A stretch of DNA of 5,364 nt from DATNIC01 sp035604635 (lineage in GTDB: Bacteria > Vulcanimicrobiota > Vulcanimicrobiia > Vulcanimicrobiales > Vulcanimicrobiaceae): NCBI GenBank assembly GCA_035604635.1, contig DATNIC010000205.1:1-5364 (forward strand), written 5' to 3'. The notes beneath the pieces were generated by a model. It ran no database searches. It was not told where the DNA came from and worked only from the letters and a program-made list of their open reading frames with translations. The number at the start of each line of letters is the position of its first letter. Positions within the stretch are counted from its first letter, which is position 1. The translations under genes and the position numbers were made by a program. Positions 1-5,364 of the stretch are shown one piece after another.

Positions 1-898
1 TTTGCCGTTGGGGTAAGAGCCGCTCGTTCGGCCGCAGCATTTGAGCGAAGAACGTCATCGTCGTGTAGACAGGCCGGCCGGTAGTCGGATCAACGTACTC
101 GAGGATAATGGCATCATACGGACTGCCATCGTGCGAGCGCAGATCTTCAAGAAGCTCCCGTGTCGCTTCCCAACGGTAGACGTACATCGGCGAACTGTTT
201 CCGGTCCCGCGAACGTGGTCGACGATCCGAGGCATGAGCCCGCCTTTACCATAGATCCGTTTCGAGTAGTCTGTGGGAAAGCGAGCTGACTGAAACTCCC
301 GCCGTACGAGCCGGCCGGCTTCCTCTTCGGTGTACTCGTGCTCGAAATACGTCGCATTTAGGGTATTGACCAGCGGCATATCGAGGACGCTCAGGTTGAC
401 TGCGTCGGAATCGCCGCCGTTCGCATGATTGTGCCAGGTGTCGTGCGGGGTCAATACCAGATCCCCAGGACCAAAGGTGATGTCTTCACCCTCGACGCCG
501 GTAAAGTTCGTGTTGCCGGTTAGTCCCAAGCGGATCGCATTCGGCGAGTGCCGATGCGCTGGGGCTTTCTCATTCGGCATGTTGATTCGATACGCAGCGA
601 ACATGGTCGTCACGGTAGCTACGTTCGGGTGCAGCGCGGGATTGACCATGATCAGGGAACGCCGCTCGGACATATACATATCGATCAACTCGCCCGAACG
701 CTTGAGGAGCGGCCAAATGTCGCAGTACTTCCAAATATGCGGGACGGCACGGGTATAGAACCCCAAACGCTCGGTCGCGTCGTGAGCTACCTCAAAATCT
801 TCCGACCAGAACTCGTACAAGTGCTGCTCGCTCGTACGCCGGTGCAGCTCCTGGAGGTCTGCTGACCTCGGCTGGACCTTTCGCGACTCGGTCAGCAT
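1..898 (-). CDS. gentisate 1,2-dioxygenase-like bicupin ring-cleavage dioxygenase (3' end outside window)
   Basis: Reading the minus strand from the ATG at 898-896 gives 299 codons with no stop up to the window edge, so the gene is cut at its 3' end. The protein resembles the bicupin family of gentisate, salicylate and 1-hydroxy-2-naphthoate 1,2-dioxygenases, cytoplasmic Fe(II) enzymes that open hydroxylated aromatic acids with O2. The N-terminal cupin (about residues 95-185) has the metal motif PAHRHS, giving His115 and His117, and a later TWHNH giving His156. It is followed by LDMPLVN, like the family's LDxPLV. A second cupin begins near residue 240 (YRWEATRELL, LEYVDPTTG). Where this second cupin should repeat HxH it has Gln297-Arg-Gln299, so it probably binds no metal. 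The start is supported by a GAGGAG nine bases upstream and lies two bases after the stop of the cyclodeaminase-like gene. Family assignment is firm; the substrate (gentisate, hydroxynaphthoate, aminosalicylate or other) is not determined. Confidence 0.88.
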   Translation of the reverse strand, partial: MLTESRKVQPRSADLQELHRRTSEQHLYEFWSEDFEVAHDATERLGFYTRAVPHIWKYCDIWPLLKRSGELIDMYMSERRSLIMVNPALHPNVATVTTMFAAYRINMPNEKAPAHRHSPNAIRLGLTGNTNFTGVEGEDITFGPGDLVLTPHDTWHNHANGGDSDAVNLSVLDMPLVNTLNATYFEHEYTEEEAGRLVRREFQSARFPTDYSKRIYGKGGLMPRIVDHVRGTGNSSPMYVYRWEATRELLEDLRSHDGSPYDAIILEYVDPTTGRPVYTTMTFFAQMLRPNERLLPQRQ

Positions 899-900
899 CG

Positions 901-1929
901 CTACGCTCTCCTCGCATCGAGCATTGCAGGCACCTTGGGCGGGAAGGCCTTCGCGGAAAACGGCTTGAGCCCCGTAACCTCACCGATGTCGACCCCGCTT
1001 GCCCGGACTTTGTCGTCGCGATAGAGAGCGCGCGCGAGTGCCAAGTCTTGCAGCGCCGTCCCGACCGACTTGAAGAGCAAGAGGTCGCGCTCGCGCGTCG
1101 GTTGCGGAATCGTCGCCCCGCCGGCAAGAGCCGCGAGCTCCAAGAGCTGCGACTCTTGCAGGATGCCGTGCTGCAGCGCCTCGGCGATGTCGGCCGATTC
1201 GGAGATCACGGCCTTCGCGCCGTCGACGACGACGACCGCTGCGCGTTGCATCGAACGGTCGTCCAGCTCACGCAAGTCGAGACGGGTCGAGCCGATCGAA
1301 AGAACCACGGTCTTCGGGGAGAGCGCATTGCCGTCGATCACGGGAGTCTTCGCTTTGGTCGCAAGGATCACGCAAGGTTGATTCGCGATCGCTTCATCGG
1401 CGCTCGGTGCCGCGATGACGTTGATCGCAAGCTCTTCGAACATCGCCTGCGCGAATTGCTCGCGACGCGCAGCATTGGGGCTGAACACCGTTACTTCGCT
1501 GAGCGGCCACAGATGCGCGAACATGCGCAGGTGGCCGACGGCTTCGAAGCCCGAGCCGATCATCCCGATGCGCGACGGCGGCCTCGGGCACAGCGCCTTT
1601 CCGGCGAGCGCGGTCACGGCTGCCGTACGCAGTCGCGTGAGCTCGTCCGCATCGAACATCGCGAGCAGCTCGCCGGTCGCGACGTCGTACAAGAGGACCA
1701 GATAGCGATTTCCAAGCCCCTCGACCAGCGTCATGATCTTGAGCCCCATCACGTCTTCGAGGACGGCCGGCATTACGCGGATGAACCCCTTGCCGGTCGG
1801 CGTATCGATGCGATGCGGGAGCTTCGTCGCACCGCGCGCTTCGGTGGCGAAGCACTCTTCCATCGCTTGCAGGGCAAGCGCGTGCGATAGGTGTTTCGCT
1901 AAGGTCTCGCCGTCGAACGCAAGCGTCAT
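901..1929 (-). CDS. ornithine cyclodeaminase / mu-crystallin family protein
   Basis: A complete 342-residue protein, close to the usual family length of about 320-350. The family uses a bound NAD(P) to cyclise ornithine to proline, or to reduce ketimines or dehydrogenate amino acids, and acts in the cytosol. Visible hallmarks are GLKIMT (Lys64) and RTAAVTALA (Arg101-Thr102) in the substrate-binding half, the Rossmann loop in IGMIGSGFEA (Gly125-x-Gly127), VVLSIGST (209-215) before a VVVVDGAK strand (Asp236), and the C-terminal KSVGTALQDLALA (287-299). The ATG overlaps the stop of the upstream lyase as ATGA. No ribosome binding site is visible, so translation is probably coupled to the lyase. 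Because it lies between a lyase and a ring-cleaving dioxygenase, I infer an imine/ketimine or amino acid role in the same pathway rather than arginine or proline metabolism. The exact reaction is unknown, since many family members are not true ornithine cyclodeaminases. Confidence 0.9.
   Translation of the reverse strand: MTLAFDGETLAKHLSHALALQAMEECFATEARGATKLPHRIDTPTGKGFIRVMPAVLEDVMGLKIMTLVEGLGNRYLVLLYDVATGELLAMFDADELTRLRTAAVTALAGKALCPRPPSRIGMIGSGFEAVGHLRMFAHLWPLSEVTVFSPNAARREQFAQAMFEELAINVIAAPSADEAIANQPCVILATKAKTPVIDGNALSPKTVVLSIGSTRLDLRELDDRSMQRAAVVVVDGAKAVISESADIAEALQHGILQESQLLELAALAGGATIPQPTRERDLLLFKSVGTALQDLALARALYRDDKVRASGVDIGEVTGLKPFSAKAFPPKVPAMLDARRA
908..913 (-). promoter_or_regulatory. 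ribosome binding site of the bicupin gene
   Basis: GAGGAG on the minus strand lies nine bases before the ATG at 898. It sits inside the last codons of the upstream cyclodeaminase-like gene and fixes the start of the bicupin. Confidence 0.75.
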
Positions 1930-2984
1930 CGCGCCGCTGCGGCGAGAACGGCTTCAGGCGTTGTCTGCTCGGTAGGGAAGCGTCCCGCCCAGAATCCATC
2001 GTCATTTTCCGGAAGGTCGAAGCCTGATGCGGCAAACGCCGTACGCAGTTGACGCATCTGAGCCGGCAGCAAGCGCATGACCGGCATGCGCAGCAGGCCG
2101 CCGCTGTACCCTTGCAGCCAGGCCATGTACTTCCAGCCGACGCGGTGGATCAAATTCGCGCCGGGGAACGTCCCGTGAAAGGCCGTCTTCGCTTGGCGCG
2201 CCTGCTGATAACTCCAGTAGAGCTTCATCCCCTCGTCCCACTTGCCGTCGTGCAGCAGCTTGAACCAGCGCGGGATGCGATCCGCGTACGACTCGTACGA
2301 GCTCGTCCCCATCCACTGCATCCCGTACCAATCGATCAAGCCGGGCGCGTAATGTTCGAGCGGGCACTCGACGATCACGTTGTTGCCGACTTTGCGCCGT
2401 ACGTCGGCGAGCCCGCCGATCATCCCGGGATTCGCCGCTTCGTATTTGACTGCGGCCGCGGTCTCGAAACGCGCCATCTCGGCGATCGCCTCGTGCGGGA
2501 ACTGCGCCGGATCGAGCTGTCCGAAGCCCCAGGTCGCGACCGCGAAGAGAATCAGCGCGAGATCGGTCTGTTCGGCAACCTCGCGGCTGAATGCAACGAC
2601 GTCACTTGCCGACTTCGGCCTGAAAGACGGCGGATAGTTGAGCAACGCGCCCTCGAAGCCGAGCGCCTCCGCGCGCTTCGCGGCATCCACCATTTCGTCG
2701 AGGGTATTGTGACTCAGATGCGTGACGAGCGCAAAGCCCTTGGGCGCGGCTTCGGACGCAATCTCCATGAACTGGAGATATTCCTTAAACGTCGTCCCCG
2801 ATTCAGAGGCGATCAGCGTCCCCCAAAAGCCGTGTTTGGCGGCGAGCTGTACGTCGTGCGCGATCGCCTTGGCGTTGAGGCCTTTGAAGTCCGTCGTGAA
2901 CGACGGGATCGTAACGCTGCACATCCCGCGCCACGTCGCGCGCACGCGGTCTTTGACTTCGTTTCGCTTATACGGTAGCGGCAT
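1926..2984 (-). CDS. DapA-superfamily (dihydrodipicolinate synthase/N-acetylneuraminate lyase) aldolase or hydratase-aldolase
   Basis: A complete 352-residue protein, longer than DapA proper (about 290) and nearer the 330-residue hydratase-aldolases NahE and PhdJ, which cleave benzylidenepyruvate-type products of aromatic ring cleavage. The TIM-barrel signature is present: an early IPSF strand (26-29), SESGTT (60-65) at the usual GTTGE position, NYPPSFRP (116-123) at the place of PYYNRP, LILFAV (144-149), and AAAVKYEA, whose Lys180 fits the Schiff-base lysine. The usual Thr-Thr of GTTGE and the Tyr of PYYN appear absent, so lysine-biosynthetic DapA activity is unlikely. The region after about residue 220 (rich in Trp and Tyr) is the extended C-terminal part. 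The ATG at 2984 lies 17 bases inside the regulator gene, has GAGGAG ten bases upstream, and ends in ATGA shared with the cyclodeaminase-like gene. I infer pyruvate-releasing cleavage or a hydration/dehydration step on a pathway intermediate. Confidence 0.85.
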   Translation of the reverse strand: MPLPYKRNEVKDRVRATWRGMCSVTIPSFTTDFKGLNAKAIAHDVQLAAKHGFWGTLIASESGTTFKEYLQFMEIASEAAPKGFALVTHLSHNTLDEMVDAAKRAEALGFEGALLNYPPSFRPKSASDVVAFSREVAEQTDLALILFAVATWGFGQLDPAQFPHEAIAEMARFETAAAVKYEAANPGMIGGLADVRRKVGNNVIVECPLEHYAPGLIDWYGMQWMGTSSYESYADRIPRWFKLLHDGKWDEGMKLYWSYQQARQAKTAFHGTFPGANLIHRVGWKYMAWLQGYSGGLLRMPVMRLLPAQMRQLRTAFAASGFDLPENDDGFWAGRFPTEQTTPEAVLAAAAR

Positions 2985-3651
2985 GTCTGGTTTTCTCCTC
3001 TATGCGAAGGGCGACCAATTGTCGGGTACGTTCGATATGCGCTTCGATGAGATGCTTTGCAGCATGGGCATCGCGTTCGCGGACTGCTGCGATGATCGCG
3101 CGGTGCTCGGCGCCGGCTTCGCCGCCGCGGTCGATGCCGTCACCGCGCGTGCGGACGTAGCGCTCGACCTGCGCATTGAGCTGCTCAACGAGCTCGATCG
3201 TCGTCTCGGCACCTGAATCTTCGTAGAGCTCACGGTGGAACGCGCGGTTCGCCTCGAGCCAGCGCTGATGATCGGTTAGGCGGTCCATCTGCTCGCACAG
3301 ACGCTCGAGCCGCGCGAGCCGCTGGTCGCCGATCTTCGGGATCGATTTGACGATCAGATGCGCTTCGAGCAGGGCGCGCAGCTCGAGGATCTCGAGGATG
3401 CGTTCGGGGCTGAGCGCCTGGACGACGGCGCGATGGTGGGGACGCGCGGTGATCCAGCCCTCGGCTTGCAGTTGGCGCATCGCCTCACGGACGGGAACGC
3501 GCGAGACCCCGAAGTGCTCCGCGAGCGCGACTTGGTTGAGCTCGGAGCCGTCGGCGAGGCTCCCACTGCGGATCGCGCTGCGCAACGACTCGGCGACCGC
3601 CTCGCTCGCGGTGCGGCGGTCCTTCAGCCCGCCCAGAGAAAGCTTATGCAT
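2968..3651 (-). CDS. GntR-family transcriptional regulator, FadR subfamily with FCD ligand-binding domain
   Basis: A complete 227-residue protein of typical FadR-subfamily length. Residues 13-80 form the winged helix-turn-helix: LADGSELNQVALAEHFGVS followed by RVPVREAMRQLQAEGWI is the classic GntR recognition region, with Arg51 and Arg55 in the recognition helix. From about residue 82 the all-helical FCD domain follows (ILELRALLEAHL, NRAFHRELY, EHRAIIAAV, EAHIERT). Asn135, His139, His183 and His205 fit the metal-binding set found in many FCD domains, which bind organic acids. Regulators of this type usually repress a neighbouring catabolic operon until its substrate or an intermediate binds. 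The start overlaps the end of the Rieske gene by eight bases (ATGCATAA), with only a weak GGGG upstream, so it is co-translated with the enzymes. No operator is visible in the window because the operon's promoter lies outside. The ligand is unknown. Confidence 0.93.
   Translation of the reverse strand: MHKLSLGGLKDRRTASEAVAESLRSAIRSGSLADGSELNQVALAEHFGVSRVPVREAMRQLQAEGWITARPHHRAVVQALSPERILEILELRALLEAHLIVKSIPKIGDQRLARLERLCEQMDRLTDHQRWLEANRAFHRELYEDSGAETTIELVEQLNAQVERYVRTRGDGIDRGGEAGAEHRAIIAAVRERDAHAAKHLIEAHIERTRQLVALRIEEKTRHAATV
2995..3000 (-). promoter_or_regulatory. ribosome binding site of the DapA-like lyase gene
   Basis: GAGGAG on the minus strand lies ten bases before the ATG at 2984, within the last codons of the GntR-type gene. 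It supports this start over the later in-frame Met21. Confidence 0.75.
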
Positions 3652-4816
3652 TCCGGTCGGTCCCCATCATTTCGCGCCATTGACGCCAAAAATGGCGCAA
3701 GCGATTGTCGTCGCCGCGCAATCCGGTGGTCGTATCGCGACCGCGCGCGATGATGCTGTTCGCGACCCCTCGGGACATCACGCCTTCCTGTTGCGCGGCA
3801 AAGATCGGAAAGTCTTCGGCGTTGAGCGCATCCCACAAGAATGCTTTTTGCCCCATGGCGCGCCGCTCCGTCACATCGGGCGTCTCTCCGTTGACGCCCA
3901 GCTGGCGCTCCTCGAAACGCAGATGCGTCGGATCGCTCCGGTGCTGCACGTCGATCGCGACGAAATTACAGCGCACCATCAAGAATCCATCGGGAAACAG
4001 ATTCATGACGTAGCCGTCGAGGGGCCCCATGCCCGGGAGCCGGTCCCGCTGCATCGCATCCCACAGCTCCTCCGTCATCCCGTTGCGATCGATTCCTACG
4101 CGTTGGACCGCGTGTCCGTTCGCGCACAGCTTGTACTCGCCGGGCGGGCTCGCTTTTAGGAAGAACGGGTGGACGAACGGGACGTGATAGCCGTCGCGCG
4201 CGTTCTCCGCGAAGACCTTCCAATTGACGGCCAGCTCGGTGCTGCGTATCGTCGTGACGGTATACTCAGCCAGGCTGAGCGGCGTCCGCAACGTCTCGAT
4301 GATCTCTTCACCCAGCCATTCCTCGAGCGGCATCGCCCGCAGGTCGGGATTTACGAACACCAGCCCGAACATCGTCTCGCAGCGCAACTCGACGAGCGGA
4401 AAGTCTTCTTTCCGGAATCCCGTCCCGTCGTACGCATCTTCTCCCGGGATCCCGATCAGCTCGCCCTCGAGATTATAAACCCAGAAGTGGTACGCGCAGC
4501 GAAGGCTCGTCTTCTGCCCGCATTCTTCCATGACGACGCGCGCGCCGCGGTGCCTGCAAGTGTTGTAGAAAGCGCGCAGCCGGCGATCCTTGCCGCGGAC
4601 CATGACGATCGGCGAATCGGCGAGGCGCATCGTCAAGAACTGACCCGGTTCCGCCACCTCGCTTTCGTGGCAGAGCAGATTCCACGACCGGCTGAAAATG
4701 TTCTCGATTTCCGCTTCATAGATCGCCTGGTCGTAGTAGACGCGGTTAGCGACGACGCGCGTTTGATCGTGGATGCCGCCGGCTTCGGCGCGGAGCGTAT
4801 CGATATCGAGCTTCAT
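3644..4816 (-). CDS. Rieske non-heme iron oxygenase, aromatic ring-hydroxylating dioxygenase alpha subunit
   Basis: A complete 390-residue catalytic subunit. The N-terminal Rieske domain binds a [2Fe-2S] cluster through Cys87-x-His89 and, 17 residues later, Cys107-x2-His110 (CRHRGA and CAYHFW). The catalytic domain carries NARDGYHVPFVH: Asp208 is the conserved residue expected to bridge electrons between subunits, and His211 and His216 are two ligands of the mononuclear iron. Asp335 in NAEDFPI fits the carboxylate ligand. So all cofactor residues are present. Enzymes of this family insert oxygen into aromatic rings or quaternary amines, using electrons from a separate reductase and sometimes a ferredoxin. 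Neither of these, nor a small beta subunit, is in the window. The ATG overlaps the SDR stop as ATGA and no good ribosome binding site precedes it. Context favours hydroxylation of an aromatic acid, as in salicylate 5-hydroxylase, which makes gentisate. A choline- or carnitine-type monooxygenase is the main alternative. Confidence 0.93.
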   Translation of the reverse strand: MKLDIDTLRAEAGGIHDQTRVVANRVYYDQAIYEAEIENIFSRSWNLLCHESEVAEPGQFLTMRLADSPIVMVRGKDRRLRAFYNTCRHRGARVVMEECGQKTSLRCAYHFWVYNLEGELIGIPGEDAYDGTGFRKEDFPLVELRCETMFGLVFVNPDLRAMPLEEWLGEEIIETLRTPLSLAEYTVTTIRSTELAVNWKVFAENARDGYHVPFVHPFFLKASPPGEYKLCANGHAVQRVGIDRNGMTEELWDAMQRDRLPGMGPLDGYVMNLFPDGFLMVRCNFVAIDVQHRSDPTHLRFEERQLGVNGETPDVTERRAMGQKAFLWDALNAEDFPIFAAQQEGVMSRGVANSIIARGRDTTTGLRGDDNRLRHFWRQWREMMGTDRNA

Positions 4817-5364
4817 GGCATGTAAAACCCGCCGTTGACGTGGACGACTTGTCCGGTGATATAGTTGCTCTTCTCCCCAAGGAGGAAGACGACGGCGCCG
4901 GCGACGTCAGCCGGGACGCCCAACCGCTTCATGGGGATCTGCTGCGCGACGGCAACATAGCGTTGGGGATCGTGGACGAGATCGAGGAACGGCGTTTCGA
5001 TCGGACCCGGTGCGATCGCGTTGGCGGTGATCCCGTCGGCCGCCACTTCGAGGGCAACCGACTTGATGAAAGCCTCGATCCCGGCTTTGGCCGCTGCGTA
5101 GTGCGCGCCGTGACGATAGCCTTTACTCCCGTACCCCGATGAGATCGCGACGATCTTCCCGCGCCGCTTACGCTTCATATATGGAAGGACCGCGCGCGTC
5201 GCGAGGAACGTCCCGGTCAGCGAGGCGTCGGTAACGAGGCGCCAATCGGCGAGCGACATGTCCTCGACGGGTGATTCGGTTACCGTTCCCGCCGCGCAGA
5301 CCAGGCCGTCGATTCCGTCGTGCGCATCAGCGGCATCACGCACTGCGTTCGCCACGGCAGCCTC
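4813..5364 (-). CDS. short-chain dehydrogenase/reductase (5' end outside window)
   Basis: The frame is open to the right edge, giving 183 visible codons. The first 60-70 residues, including the TGxxxGIG nucleotide-binding loop, lie outside the window, so the GTG at 5355-5353 is not the true start. The visible part has GLVCAAGTV (the NNAG region), ISSGYGSKGYRHGAHYAAAK with Tyr and Lys of YxxxK at 5100-5098 and 5088-5086 and the catalytic Ser thirteen residues earlier, then NAIAPGPIETP and the C-terminal ITGQVVHVNGGF. This is the classical 250-residue FabG-like layout: a cytosolic NAD(P)-dependent oxidoreductase of alcohols, diols or ketones. Two positions deviate: CAAG replaces NNAG, and the Asn of the catalytic tetrad (usually VNLTG) appears as Ser in ASLTG. 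It ends in ATGA shared with the Rieske gene, so it may rearomatise a cis-dihydrodiol or oxidise an alcohol made in the same pathway. The substrate cannot be told from sequence. Confidence 0.9.
   Translation of the reverse strand, partial: EAAVANAVRDAADAHDGIDGLVCAAGTVTESPVEDMSLADWRLVTDASLTGTFLATRAVLPYMKRKRRGKIVAISSGYGSKGYRHGAHYAAAKAGIEAFIKSVALEVAADGITANAIAPGPIETPFLDLVHDPQRYVAVAQQIPMKRLGVPADVAGAVVFLLGEKSNYITGQVVHVNGGFYMP

Noticed and set aside
429..865. Two overlapping plus-strand frames (429-758 and 548-865) in the leftmost 900 bases, suggesting small genes
   Set aside because: The minus strand has one uninterrupted 299-codon frame with bicupin motifs and a ribosome binding site covering both.
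1048..1890. A 280-codon open frame on the plus strand opposite the cyclodeaminase-like gene
   Set aside because: Same reason: Arg/His-rich translation with no family signature, and the opposite strand carries an unmistakable Rossmann protein.
1932..1942. GCCGC-T-GCGGC inverted repeat near the lyase/cyclodeaminase junction as a terminator or operator
   Set aside because: The arms are only five bases with a one-base loop, there is no T-run, and it lies within Ala/Arg codons at the end of the lyase gene.
2049..2978. A 309-codon open frame on the plus strand opposite the DapA-like lyase
   Set aside because: It is the antisense of a gene with clear family motifs in high-GC DNA. Its translation is rich in Arg, with no recognisable domain.
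4169..4825. A 218-codon plus-strand frame opposite the Rieske gene
   Set aside because: It mirrors the codon structure of the real gene, which has every cofactor ligand.

Overview
The window is one densely packed stretch of high-GC bacterial DNA in which all six genes read leftwards (minus strand) and overlap or nearly touch. In transcription order (right to left) they are: the end of a short-chain dehydrogenase/reductase (SDR, 5364-4813, its start lies outside); a Rieske-type ring-hydroxylating oxygenase alpha subunit (4816-3644); a GntR/FadR-type regulator with an FCD domain (3651-2968); a DapA-superfamily lyase resembling the hydratase-aldolases (2984-1926); an ornithine cyclodeaminase/mu-crystallin family protein (1929-901); and a gentisate 1,2-dioxygenase-like bicupin (898-1, its end lies outside). 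There is no non-coding stretch of any size, no RNA gene, no mobile element, no CRISPR array and no terminator. The operon promoter must lie to the right of the window, and the operon continues to the left.

The junctions are ATGA (4 bp overlap), ATGCATAA (8 bp overlap), a 17 bp overlap, ATGA again, and a 2 bp gap. The ATGA-coupled genes have no good ribosome binding site. The lyase and the bicupin each have a clear GAGGAG.

The genes read as a catabolic operon for an aromatic or related cyclic compound. A Rieske oxygenase hydroxylates a ring, the SDR oxidises or reduces an alcohol or diol, the bicupin cleaves a hydroxylated aromatic acid, and the DapA-like lyase may split the ring-cleavage product. 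The GntR/FCD protein probably senses a pathway acid. The pairing of a gentisate/1-hydroxy-2-naphthoate dioxygenase-type bicupin with a DapA-type lyase recalls the PhdI/PhdJ step of phenanthrene breakdown. The cyclodeaminase-family protein is the unusual member and hints at a nitrogen-containing substrate or intermediate. The substrate cannot be read from sequence alone.

The organism cannot be named. High GC, GC-rich third positions and this style of catabolic operon suit a soil or environmental bacterium (for example Proteobacteria, Actinobacteria or an uncultured high-GC phylum).
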